Shown: positions 1 through 7,468 of the stretch, one piece after another
How the letters are laid out: each line of letters opens with the position of its first letter
How positions within the stretch are numbered: the stretch's first letter is position 1
Assembly (NCBI GenBank): GCA_016206675.1
Contig: JACQRD010000038.1
Coordinates: 1 to 22,890 of the forward strand
DNA: 22,890 nucleotides
Reading direction: 5' to 3'
Source: Candidatus Omnitrophota bacterium
GTDB lineage: Bacteria; Omnitrophota; Gorgyraeia; Aquiviventales; Aquiviventaceae
Notes under the pieces: generated by a model
The model's database searches: none
The model's input: the letters and a program-made list of their open reading frames with translations, nothing else
Told to the model about the DNA's origin: nothing
Program-made: the position numbers and the translations under genes

Positions 1-1520
1 AGCCCCCGCTGCGCATCGGTCAGCTCCACGTCGCTCTCAAAGGCCTTCGCCATCTGCGTGCCGGGATAGTCGATCTTGCGGAAATCCAGGAGTTTGATGG
101 TAAACGGCAGCTCGCGCTGCCCGGGCCGAAACTCAACGGTCAGCGGATGATCCCCCAGCGGCAGCTCGACTCGCCCGCGCAGAAACACCCACGTGTCAGC
201 CGCTCGAGCGCCCTCTCGCGCCGTCAGATGGATCGCCTGAGCGCGCACGTCGTCGCTGCGGTTGGTGACCTGTTGGATGAGGCGTGCCCGTGGATGGTAC
301 GCCGCCACCTGAAAGGTGTAGCCGAGCGTAGGATGCGTGTAGCCGGTGCCGGCCTCAACGGCCTCAAGAACCTGCCGACGCGCGGCCGCCTCATCCGTCA
401 GCACGGCCGCCAGCCGCCCCCCGTCGCCAACGACCAGCACAATGCCGTTGGGCGGCAGCGCGGCGGAGGCCGCATGCGCGTAGCCGGCCTCGGCCGCGAT
501 GACGTGCGCGAAGCCGTGCATCGACTGAAACTCCGGGTGCCGCGCGAAGAGCAGATAGGCATCGCTGCCCTCGGGCCCGGCGAGCGTGAATGAGACCGCA
601 GGATTGTTCGGCTGCTGCGAGCGGCTCATCAGCCCGCGCTCGCCGATGGCAAAATCGGGGAAATAGTCCTTGAAGGTCACGGTATAGGGCGTGCCCTTCA
701 TCGGCAGCGACTCTCCCATCTGCTCGGGCACCGCAATGTCCCGCGGCCGATCCATCCCCGGCAGCTTCAGTGACACCACCCCTCGCGGTGCTGCCACCTC
801 CTTCGACCGGCCCAGCAGCTGCTCACGTTGCGCGTCAGTCTGCGGCTGAAGCAGCAGCACGTGCGCCTCGCCCCAGCCCATGCCGAAGCGCTCCGCATCG
901 CGCGCCAGCAGCCAGACGCGTTCCTGCTGGCCGTCGTGCCCCAGCTCGATCTCTACCGCCGGGTTGTCCTCAGCGCCATCCCCGGCCACCTCTTCTTTCA
1001 CGACCGCATCCGGAAAGTAGCGATCCACCGTGATCTCGATGTGGCGGCCTTCCCTTCGCAGCGGCACCGTCAGGCGCGGCTCATGCACCCAGGCTTGCGT
1101 TTCAAACCGCACCGGAATCTCCTGATGCACTCCCGGATTCGGCAGGTGGGCGACCAGCACGTTGCCCGGTGTTTCCAGCGTGCGCGAGGCCTGCCCCTCC
1201 GGGATGAATAGCTGCCCCTCCACCCCGAAGCGGCCGCCGATGATGCCGCCGGTTAAGATGAGGATGATGCCGATGTGGGCCAGCACGAACGGCGCATGGT
1301 GGCGCTTCCATGGATAGCGCTGCCACGCGGCCAATGCCAGGTTGAACGCCAGAAACGCCAGCAAGAGATGAAACCACCAGGCGGTATACACCGTGCGCTG
1401 CACCGCGGCCGTGCCGAAGCGCGCCTCGTAGAGCGTGCCGTACGCCAGCACGACCGCGATCGCCACCAGCAGCGGCACGGCGATCTTGATGGACCCGAGG
1501 AACTGCGCGACGCGTTTCAT
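1..1520 (-). CDS. resB: ResB-family cytochrome c biogenesis protein, 3' end outside window
   Basis: System II cytochrome c maturation protein; with CcsA it carries heme across the cytoplasmic membrane and presents it to apocytochromes c. About 506 codons are visible and the C-terminus runs off the window. The N-terminus MKRVAQFLGSIKIAVPLLVA begins a three-helix block (roughly residues 11-29, 47-66 and 78-95) separated by short loops, as in ResB. A long extracytoplasmic region follows, with the ResB-like stretch FTIKLLDFRKIDYPGT near the visible end. The start is the ATG at 1520; upstream there is only a weak AGG. It is the last visible gene of the heme locus, after the AhbC/AhbD genes and a cytochrome remnant, so heme synthesis and heme attachment are linked here. 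The family call rests on topology and recognised sequence; ccsA would be expected just beyond the left edge. Confidence 0.85.
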   Translation of the reverse strand, partial: MKRVAQFLGSIKIAVPLLVAIAVVLAYGTLYEARFGTAAVQRTVYTAWWFHLLLAFLAFNLALAAWQRYPWKRHHAPFVLAHIGIILILTGGIIGGRFGVEGQLFIPEGQASRTLETPGNVLVAHLPNPGVHQEIPVRFETQAWVHEPRLTVPLRREGRHIEITVDRYFPDAVVKEEVAGDGAEDNPAVEIELGHDGQQERVWLLARDAERFGMGWGEAHVLLLQPQTDAQREQLLGRSKEVAAPRGVVSLKLPGMDRPRDIAVPEQMGESLPMKGTPYTVTFKDYFPDFAIGERGLMSRSQQPNNPAVSFTLAGPEGSDAYLLFARHPEFQSMHGFAHVIAAEAGYAHAASAALPPNGIVLVVGDGGRLAAVLTDEAAARRQVLEAVEAGTGYTHPTLGYTFQVAAYHPRARLIQQVTNRSDDVRAQAIHLTAREGARAADTWVFLRGRVELPLGDHPLTVEFRPGQRELPFTIKLLDFRKIDYPGTQMAKAFESDVELTDAQRG

Positions 1521-1547
1521 GGACGGGTACCTATGATAACACACCGC

Positions 1548-1879
1548 CTAGGAGCCGCCGGCGCCGGTGTGGCACTGGCTGCACTGCATCTCGGTCACGT
1601 CCATGCCCAGGTCGACCGGATGTTGGAAGGGCTGCGCCGTCAGCGGCGTGCCGACGAGCTGCGCGGGCGGGCCCTGGGCGAGGATCGTGTGGCAGGCGTT
1701 GCAGTCGTTCGTGATAACCTGGCCGCCGGCGCTGCGGTGCTGCGGTGCTGCCCGTCAGGGCAGCGGAAGCAGCCGGTGGAGTTCAGATGGCCGAGATGAT
1801 TCGGGTGGGCTCGCCAATCCGTCTTCATCTCGGGAAAGCGGTTGCGCGCGTAGAGCGCTGCCGCTTGCTGGTCAACGTA
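1548..1879 (-). pseudogene. Multiheme cytochrome c remnant, 5'-truncated and frameshifted
   Basis: The remnant of a small membrane-type multiheme cytochrome c. Two reading frames must be joined. The upstream frame reads RNRFPEMKTDWRAHPNHLGH and then GCFRCPDGQH; the downstream frame reads ITNDCNACHTILAQGPPAQL and ends EMQCSQCHTG before a TAG. Two intact CxxCH heme sites remain (CNACH, CSQCH). The first site is CFRCP, where His is expected; one base change (CAT to CCT) would explain it. An 8-base tandem duplication, GCTGCGGT twice at 1731-1746 (plus-strand reading), breaks the frame; removing one copy restores a continuous protein. No start codon precedes the conserved region, because a TAA at 1880-1882 interrupts the frame. 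Neighbours are ahbD upstream and resB downstream, a natural setting for a cytochrome. A 62-codon ORF from an internal ATG at 1828 could still be translated but would hold no complete heme motif. Three lesions make inactivity likely. Confidence 0.75.
1731..1746. repeat. 8-bp tandem duplication causing frameshift
   Basis: GCTGCGGT occurs twice in a row, followed by GCTGC. Deleting one unit joins the two frames of the cytochrome remnant and gives a sensible heme-protein sequence (GQHRSAGGQVITNDCNACH). It therefore looks like a recent slippage duplication or an assembly error. Confidence 0.8.
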
Positions 1880-1891
1880 TTATAACCTGTG

Positions 1892-2968
1892 TCATACGAC
1901 CTGGAGGGCGGCGGCCTTCGGAATGTGGCTACAGCAGGGTTCCTCGGCGAGATAGTTGCCGGTGAGCGCATAGGCCCGCGCGCGGCAGCCGCTGCAGACC
2001 CGCTTGAACTCGCAGGCCCCGCACTTGCCTTCAAGGCACTCCGGCTGGCGCAGCGCGGCGAACACTGGCGACTCGCGCCAGATCTGCGCAAAGGGCGTGC
2101 CGGTGATGTTGCCTGAGGAAACCGGCAGGTAGCCGCACGGAAACACCTCGCCCTGATGGGAAATGAAGCAAATGCCGGTGCCGGCCAGGCAGCCTTTGGT
2201 CAGCGTCGCAAACTTGGCTCCGGACTGCACGCGCCGAAAGCTCTTGCGGCCGGCCAGAATCCGGAAGTACTGCGGCGCGCAGGTGGCGCGCACGAAGAGG
2301 CGCTGCTCCTCGGCGCGGTCGGCCAGCCAGGTGAGCACGCGCTCATACTGCTCGGCCGCCAGCTGCTGCTCCGCCGGAATTTCGAGCCCGCATCCGACCG
2401 GCACGAACATGAAGACGTGCCAGGCCTCGACCCCCAGGGCCATGACGCGTTCGTAGAGGGCGTCGAGCTCGCGGACGTTGTGCTGGGTGACGGTGGTGTT
2501 GACCTGCAGGCTCATGCCGCGTTCGCGCAGGCGCCTGAGCCCCTCCACGGCGGCGTCAAAGGCCCCGCGCTGTTGGCGGAAGGCGTCATGCGTTGCGGCG
2601 TCGGCGCCGTCAACGCTGATGGCCACCCGCTCGAACTTGGCGGCGACGATGCGGTTGGCCATCGACTCATCGATGAGCGTGCCATTGGTGGCCAGCGCAA
2701 TCGGCAGCCCCGCTTCGACGGCGGACCAGGCGATGTCGAACAGATCCGGCCGCAGCAGCGGTTCGCCGCCGGAGCAGACCAGCACCGGACGGCCCACCTG
2801 CAGCAATCCGCCGATGAGATACCGAACCACCTGGGGGGTGGTCAGATCCTTCCGTGAAAGCGCCCGGGAGACCTCCAGGCGGCGGCAGTGGCGGCAGGCT
2901 AAGTTGCAGCCCGCCGTCGATTCCCAAAACACCAACCGAGGAGCCGAAACCGATAGCCACCCGTGCAC
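1892..2968 (-). CDS. ahbD: AhbD-like heme b synthase (radical SAM/SPASM)
   Basis: Radical SAM enzyme of 358 residues. AhbD converts Fe-coproporphyrin III to heme b by oxidative decarboxylation of two propionates, the last step of the siroheme-dependent heme pathway; cytoplasmic. The radical SAM cluster motif CNLACRHC gives Cys21, Cys25 and Cys28, followed by SGGEPLLRPD. The C-terminal SPASM-type part has CLAGTGICFISHQGEVFPCG and then CGACEFKRVCSGC, ending LTGNYLAEEPCC, a pattern I recognise from AhbD. ATCAPQYFRIL in the middle also fits that family. The start is a GTG at 2968, three bases after the TAA of the preceding B12-type radical SAM gene, so the two are probably translationally coupled. 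The siroheme-decarboxylase genes ahbA/ahbB are not in the window. A paralogous porphyrin-modifying radical SAM enzyme (NirJ or MftC type) is a less likely alternative. Confidence 0.78.
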   Translation of the reverse strand: MHGWLSVSAPRLVFWESTAGCNLACRHCRRLEVSRALSRKDLTTPQVVRYLIGGLLQVGRPVLVCSGGEPLLRPDLFDIAWSAVEAGLPIALATNGTLIDESMANRIVAAKFERVAISVDGADAATHDAFRQQRGAFDAAVEGLRRLRERGMSLQVNTTVTQHNVRELDALYERVMALGVEAWHVFMFVPVGCGLEIPAEQQLAAEQYERVLTWLADRAEEQRLFVRATCAPQYFRILAGRKSFRRVQSGAKFATLTKGCLAGTGICFISHQGEVFPCGYLPVSSGNITGTPFAQIWRESPVFAALRQPECLEGKCGACEFKRVCSGCRARAYALTGNYLAEEPCCSHIPKAAALQVV

Positions 2969-2971
2969 CGG

Positions 2972-4999
2972 TTATGCCCTCGCCATGCTGCGGGCGAACA
3001 GGCGAACGAGCAGCCGCGAAAAGAAGTGGCAGGCAAACGTCGCAAAGAGCGCCGTCTCCTGGAGGCTGTTGAAGAGCAAGCCGCTGACGTCGAGCGCGTG
3101 CAGGTTGCCGCGCTTCACCTGGATCAGGCACCTCCTCCAGAAGCGCCGCATGGACCGACGCGATGAGGTCAATGACTGCGAAAACGGGTTCCATCGCCTG
3201 ACCCACAGGACGAGATGCGGGGGGACCGGCGGGCGCGGCAGCCGTGAGACGCCAGGGCTGGCGCGGCGCAACGCGCACGCCGCCCGCTGGTAGGCGCGGC
3301 GCAGGTGGATGACGCGCATCCGCCGCCATCCGATGGCGCTGGCAGGAATCCGCCGCAGTTCTTCGATCACGCGCTGCTCAAGCGCCGAGCGGCTGCGGGT
3401 CTGCAGCCAGACCTCTTCCATCTCAAGCGCCAGCCGTGGCCACAGCCGCACGTAGCGCCAGAGATCGCGCGCGCGGCGCGCGGCAAATCGCCACCGGGTT
3501 TCGACAGGTGCGCCGGGCCGGCGCTCCCCGCGGCTCTTGAGCCGCACAAACCCGTGGATCATGGGGTGCCCGCCCTCCACCTCCACGGCGTTCTTGTACC
3601 AGATGAAGTTCGCGAACACCGCCCAGTAATTCTCCGGCGTGGCCCGGCGCAGGATGGCGCGCATATTCTTCACGCTGTAAAACTGTTTCCACGCGTCATC
3701 ATAGGCCCGCGTCCACTCCTCCCGCGACATGCGGGGATGCTCCATCGTCGCGTGGAAGGAGTCGTATTGGTTGAAGTCGCGGTCCAAGACGGCCCCCTGC
3801 TGTGTGAGCGTCACATGATCCTGCGAGCCTGGCAGCGGGGTCAGCATGAAAAACGACGCCTGTTCCGGTCCCAGCTCCTCCCTCAAACGGCGAATATCCT
3901 CGGCGACGGACGCCGGGGTGTCGAACGGAAAACCAATGATGTACGCCACGTGCGCGTTGATGCCCGCCGCGCGATAGGCTTCGAAGAGCGCCTGGAAGGT
4001 GTCGATGCGGTTTTGCCGCTTGCCCGCCGCTGCGAGGTTGTGGGGATTGAGGCTTTCCAGCCCGATGAAGACCTGCGAACAACCGGCCGCCTTCGCTTTG
4101 TCAATGAAGCGGGGCAGCCGGTAGGATTGCGTGTCGACCTGCACCATGAACGCGATCCGGATGCCTTCCTGCTGGCGCAGCCGGATCAGCCCATCGAACA
4201 TGGCTTCCCAGTAGCGGTTGCGGCAAAAGTTATCGTCCGTGAAGAAGTAGGCGCCGATCCGGTGCCGGTAGTAGTTGTCGCGAATGGTCGCCAGCAGCCG
4301 CTCCACGTCGCGCAAGCGCATCGTGCGCCCCTGCACGTTGATCACCGTACAGAACGAGCAGTTAAACGGGCAGCCGCGGCCGCAGTCCATGGTGGTGAAG
4401 TTCGTGGCGACGAACCGCTGCAGGTACCCCGGATGCACCCGGGGCATTGGGGCCTCGCGCAAGACCGGCGGCTCGAGCAGAAAGTTGTAGACCGGCTGAA
4501 GCCGCCCGGCGAGCGCGTCCCTGAGGATCCCTTCCCACCGGCCTTCGATCTCGCCGGCCACGACGCTTACGCCGGCCTCCACCAGCCGCCGCAAATCCTC
4601 GGGCATCTCCGGCTGCATGGCCAGCGAGCCGCTGACGTGGAAGCCCCCAAGAAGCACCGTCAGGCCCTCCGCGCGGAAGGCCAACGCCAAGTCCGTGGCC
4701 CGCGCGAACTGGTTCGACTGCACGCCCACCAGGCACACGACCGCTTTGGTCTGCGGCCGCGCTCCCTCCCGGAGAATGCGGCAGACGTCGACGCGCTGAA
4801 CGCTCTCATCGATGAGCTCGATCTGCCAATCCAGTTTTCGCCCTAGCACGCCGCGCTCCCGCACATCCTCCGTCAATCCATAGAGGCATGTCAGGGTATT
4901 GCTGGGCAGCACGCCGCGCCAGTACCGGATCACGTAGCCGTCCTCATCGTACTTGGAGGGTTTAATAAGATACACCGCGAGCCGGCGGATGGGGAACAT
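2972..4999 (-). CDS. B12-binding-domain radical SAM protein, function unknown
   Basis: A 675-residue protein with a cobalamin-binding-like N-terminal domain (about residues 1-175, with VLLGGFHVSG near 115-124 but no DxHxxG lower-ligand motif) and a radical SAM domain with CPFNCSFC (Cys210, Cys214, Cys217). Further radical SAM landmarks are FFTDDNFCRNR and FIGLESLNP. Beyond about residue 470 is a C-terminal extension of about 200 residues, rich in Arg and Trp, ending in a hydrophobic/amphipathic stretch (LLFNSLQETALFATFACHFF) that might touch the membrane. Such enzymes methylate unactivated carbons or form rings (BchE-type). Here the gene lies between ahbC and ahbD: its ATG overlaps the ahbC stop as TGATG, and ahbD starts three bases after its own stop. 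A role on a tetrapyrrole is inferred from position only; no substrate can be named. Confidence 0.85.
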   Translation of the reverse strand: MFPIRRLAVYLIKPSKYDEDGYVIRYWRGVLPSNTLTCLYGLTEDVRERGVLGRKLDWQIELIDESVQRVDVCRILREGARPQTKAVVCLVGVQSNQFARATDLALAFRAEGLTVLLGGFHVSGSLAMQPEMPEDLRRLVEAGVSVVAGEIEGRWEGILRDALAGRLQPVYNFLLEPPVLREAPMPRVHPGYLQRFVATNFTTMDCGRGCPFNCSFCTVINVQGRTMRLRDVERLLATIRDNYYRHRIGAYFFTDDNFCRNRYWEAMFDGLIRLRQQEGIRIAFMVQVDTQSYRLPRFIDKAKAAGCSQVFIGLESLNPHNLAAAGKRQNRIDTFQALFEAYRAAGINAHVAYIIGFPFDTPASVAEDIRRLREELGPEQASFFMLTPLPGSQDHVTLTQQGAVLDRDFNQYDSFHATMEHPRMSREEWTRAYDDAWKQFYSVKNMRAILRRATPENYWAVFANFIWYKNAVEVEGGHPMIHGFVRLKSRGERRPGAPVETRWRFAARRARDLWRYVRLWPRLALEMEEVWLQTRSRSALEQRVIEELRRIPASAIGWRRMRVIHLRRAYQRAACALRRASPGVSRLPRPPVPPHLVLWVRRWNPFSQSLTSSRRSMRRFWRRCLIQVKRGNLHALDVSGLLFNSLQETALFATFACHFFSRLLVRLFARSMARA

Positions 5000-6168
5000 C
5001 AGGCAATTTCCTCTTCAGTCAAATAGCAGGCCGGGTCCGGCGCCCACACATCGCCCGTCGCCTGCAGTGCTCGTACGCGGAAGGAGCCGCCGCAGAGACT
5101 TTTCCAGCGGCAGGACGCGCAGCGGCCCTTCAGCAGCGGCAGCCGGTTGCGCAGTGCGGTCAGCAGAGGCTCCCGGCTGTCGCTCCACATCTCGCTGAAG
5201 GGCCGCTCGCGGACATTGCCCAGGGTGTGCGTTTGCCAGAACTGATCGGGATGCACATGGCCCTGGGCGTCGATGTTGGCAATCCCCACCCCGGAGGAGT
5301 TGGCCCCGCCACCGTTCCACTCCAGCAACTGCCTGGCGTACTCCGCATGCGCCGGATCCGCATCCCGCAGCTTCAGGTACAGATACACGCCGTCCACATG
5401 GTTGTCGACGGTGAGGATCTCCACTTCGGGCCCGGCGTTCTCCAGCGCAATCGCCCAGGCGCAGAGCTGGTCCAGCACATCGCGCGTCTGCGCGTGGCTG
5501 AGGTCATCCTGCGCGATGCGGCTGCCCCGACCGGAGTACACCAGGTGATAGAAGCACACCCGGTCAATACCCTCGCGCTCCACCAGCTCGAAGATTTGCG
5601 GTAGGGCGTCGACGTTGCGCCGCGTGAGCGTAAAGCGCAAACCGACTTTTTGCCCAACGGCCTTCAGGTGCCGCACGCCGGCCAGCGCCGCGTCGAACGC
5701 GCCCGCCTTGCCGCGGAACTGATCATTGATCTTGCCCAGCCCGTCAAAGGAGATGCCCACGTATCGAAACCCCGTCTGCTGAATCCGTTCGGCCGTGGGC
5801 CGATCGATGAGCGTGCCGTTGGTGGAGAGGGTCAGCTTCAACCCCAACCCGGCGGCGTACCGCGCGTACTGGAAGAAATACGGATGGGCGAGCGGCTCGC
5901 CGCCGGAGAGCAGCAGCGCCGGGATCTGAAACACCGCCAGATCCTCGAGCATGCGCTGCACATCGTCGGCGCCCAGCTCCCCTGGATACGCGCGGTTTTC
6001 GGAATCGGTATAGCAGTGGACGCAGTGCAGATTGCACCGGCGGCTCATCGTCCACACCACGATGGGCTTGCGCTGCCCGGCTGAAGGAGCCGCCCCCTCC
6101 CCCTGCCCGTAGCGCAGCGTGTCGCTGCCGCTGTCCTGCCCGCAGTAGAGCTTGGTGAGGTTGATCAT
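4999..6168 (-). CDS. ahbC: AhbC-like 12,18-didecarboxysiroheme decarboxylase (radical SAM)
   Basis: Radical SAM/SPASM enzyme of 389 residues. AhbC removes the two acetate groups of 12,18-didecarboxysiroheme to give Fe-coproporphyrin III, the substrate of AhbD. The N-terminus MINLTKLYCG and the stretch DTLRYG are characteristic. The cluster motif CNLHCVHC gives Cys45, Cys49 and Cys52. Family landmarks are LSGGEPLAHP, FYHLVYSGRGS, LTVDNHVDGVYLYL, NSSGVGIANI, DQFWQTHTLGNVRERPFSEMW and a C-terminal CASCRWKSLCGG ending WAPDPACYLTEEEIA. The reading frame stays open 17 codons further upstream, but the ATG at 6168 is preferred: it matches the family start and overlaps the upstream stop as ATGA. NirJ of heme d1 synthesis is closely related; AhbC is favoured because AhbD is adjacent and the nitrite reductase here is NirK, not cd1-type NirS. 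Confidence 0.8.
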   Translation of the reverse strand: MINLTKLYCGQDSGSDTLRYGQGEGAAPSAGQRKPIVVWTMSRRCNLHCVHCYTDSENRAYPGELGADDVQRMLEDLAVFQIPALLLSGGEPLAHPYFFQYARYAAGLGLKLTLSTNGTLIDRPTAERIQQTGFRYVGISFDGLGKINDQFRGKAGAFDAALAGVRHLKAVGQKVGLRFTLTRRNVDALPQIFELVEREGIDRVCFYHLVYSGRGSRIAQDDLSHAQTRDVLDQLCAWAIALENAGPEVEILTVDNHVDGVYLYLKLRDADPAHAEYARQLLEWNGGGANSSGVGIANIDAQGHVHPDQFWQTHTLGNVRERPFSEMWSDSREPLLTALRNRLPLLKGRCASCRWKSLCGGSFRVRALQATGDVWAPDPACYLTEEEIA

Positions 6169-6398
6169 GACCCAGAGAGGGTCTTCGGCGGCACGGCCGC
6201 AGGGAGATGGAAGGGCCATTGGCCCCCGTCGGTGGTAAAGACGCAGTCCATGGTGTAACAGCCCGGGCCTTTATCCAGGCAATTGACGATGCGCCACGAT
6301 CCATCCGCCTGGCGCGTTAGAATCGCCCACACGTCCTGCTGGAGAAACGGGCAGCGCTGCGGCAGGTATTTCACGTCGGGCCGTTCGTCGGGCGGCAT
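6165..6398 (-). CDS. Small four-cysteine protein coupled to ahbC
   Basis: A 77-residue protein I cannot assign to a named family. Four cysteines (16, 40, 47, 52) sit in LPQRCPFL, VNCLDKGPGC and MDCVFTT, a spacing that could bind a metal or an iron-sulfur cluster; no signal peptide or membrane segment is seen. Hydrophobic and aromatic residues around VWAILTRQADGSWRIVNCLD suggest a compact beta-rich fold. The ribosome binding site is strong (AAAGGAGG, about five bases before the ATG at 6398), and its TGA overlaps the ahbC start as ATGA, so it is the first gene of the visible heme operon and is probably made together with AhbC. Roles as a partner, electron carrier or substrate chaperone of AhbC are all speculation from position. 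Confidence 0.7.
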   Translation of the reverse strand: MPPDERPDVKYLPQRCPFLQQDVWAILTRQADGSWRIVNCLDKGPGCYTMDCVFTTDGGQWPFHLPAAVPPKTLSGS

Positions 6399-6556
6399 CT
6401 TCCCTCCTTTGTATTATGGGGAGAGTACCGGAGGGACCGTCGGGCTTCTATGACGCGGATCATCCACGTACGAGAGCTACATGCGCGCGCCTGACGGCGC
6501 GGAGTTCAAATCCATGGAAATCCAGTACACCCGCGTCCCCACGGCTAACCCCTGCC
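6399..6556. other. Intergenic stretch, no gene seen
   Basis: 158 bases between the thioredoxin-like gene and the four-cysteine gene. On the minus strand CATAAT at 6413-6418 could serve as a -10 box just before the strong ribosome binding site, but no good -35 element is seen. No RNA gene is supported. Confidence 0.4.
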
Positions 6557-7309
6557 CTATTTCCCCGGCAATGGCCCGTCCACAGAGACTACCTCGGCAC
6601 GGCTGAGCGTCAAGCGACCAATGCCCTCCACCTCCAGCACGAACCCCTGCTCATTTACCGCCTGCACGGTCCCTTCCATGACATTGCCGTTCTTTAGGTA
6701 GACGGTGTTCTTCGCCGGACTGGCCGGCGGCTTCGGAGTGGCTTGTGCTTTCTGTGGTGGTGGGTTGGGCGCCGGCTTTGGCCGGGTGGCGACTGATGAG
6801 GTCGGCTGCGCAGCGGAGAGGGACTTCTTGACCGCGCGCTTGCTGCCCGCGGCTTCACAGGCTTCAACGAACTCCTGGGGCGAGCCGCGGTAGGCGGTCA
6901 CGTTTTGGGTCTGCTCCATGCCGGGAGGCAGAACGAGCAGGGTGGGGTAGCCCGTGACGCCGTGACGCTCCGCCAGCGCCTTCTCGCGGGTTCCGTGCTC
7001 CGGGTTGATGCGGACGGCGATCGCGTGGCGCACATACTCGCCCACCTCGCGCGACGCGGCGACCTGCTGGTCAAAGCGCCGGCAGTGCGGGCACCAATCC
7101 GTGTAGAAATACAGCAGCACGGCGTCGCTGGTGCCCCGGCGCCGGTCCATGGCGCGCTCAAAGCCCTCCGCGCCATCCAACCAGTTCGCAAACGGGTCCG
7201 CCGATTGCGCCGGTGCCACGTTGACACTGCCAGTCAGCGCGAGCGCCCACGCGACACACCACCCCGCTCGCGGGATGGAGCACCTCTCGCCGGGTTTCAC
7301 GTTTCCCAT
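6557..7309 (-). CDS. Exported thioredoxin-fold protein with proline-rich linker and small C-terminal beta domain
   Basis: A 250-residue protein. The N-terminus (about residues 1-36, hydrophobic core GWCVAWALALTGSVNVAPAQ) looks like a signal peptide, so it probably works in the periplasm. Residues 60-155 form a thioredoxin fold: LLYFYTDWCPHC with Cys73 and Cys76 as the redox pair, and GVTGYPTLLVL with the cis-proline loop. About residues 160-200 are a low-complexity Ala/Pro/Lys linker. The last 50 residues (TVYLKNGNVMEGTVQAVNEQ, then ending VVSVDGPLPGK) resemble small SH3-like barrels found in exported proteins. It lies 158 bases upstream of the four-cysteine and ahbC genes; a link to cytochrome c maturation, as with ResA or CcsX that keep apocytochrome cysteines reduced, is plausible but inferred. 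No clear Shine-Dalgarno sequence precedes the ATG, so the start is uncertain. Confidence 0.75.
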   Translation of the reverse strand: MGNVKPGERCSIPRAGWCVAWALALTGSVNVAPAQSADPFANWLDGAEGFERAMDRRRGTSDAVLLYFYTDWCPHCRRFDQQVAASREVGEYVRHAIAVRINPEHGTREKALAERHGVTGYPTLLVLPPGMEQTQNVTAYRGSPQEFVEACEAAGSKRAVKKSLSAAQPTSSVATRPKPAPNPPPQKAQATPKPPASPAKNTVYLKNGNVMEGTVQAVNEQGFVLEVEGIGRLTLSRAEVVSVDGPLPGK

Positions 7310-7365
7310 GGGGCAGTATGCTACCCCTCTGGGCCTCTAGAAACAACCGCGGCGCCCACGCCTTC

Positions 7366-7389
7366 GCCTGCCGGCTTCGGCGGGCAGGC
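7366..7389. repeat. Hairpin with TTCG loop, terminator-like or repeat fragment
   Basis: GCCTGCCGGC, loop TTCG, then GCGGGCAGGC: a 10-bp stem with one mismatch. It lies 80 bases downstream of the TPR gene on the minus strand, so it could help end that transcript, but no T-run follows. It may instead be a fragment of one of the dispersed palindromes of this genome. Confidence 0.5.
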
Positions 7390-7468
7390 CCTCCCCGGCG
7401 CTGCGAATTACGTCATGTCCCCGGATTCCTATTTTCCAGAGCGCTAGGCACCCCCGAGCGGCGCAGGG

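Noticed and set aside
3305..4846. A 513-codon plus-strand ORF antisense to the B12-type radical SAM gene
   Set aside because: The minus-strand protein has clear radical SAM motifs; the plus-strand product is His/Arg/Pro-rich, lacks family features and is a typical shadow in G+C-rich DNA. The same holds for the long plus-strand frames opposite ahbD, porin, NirK and SufS genes.
4999..6168. NirJ (heme d1 synthesis) for the AhbC-like gene
   Set aside because: Close relative, but AhbD is adjacent, no other nir heme d1 genes are visible and the nitrite reductase is NirK. Not fully excluded.
6490..6530. A tRNA-like GTTCAAATCC loop on the plus strand
   Set aside because: The flanking bases do not form a five-pair T stem, and no acceptor, anticodon or D arms can be drawn.
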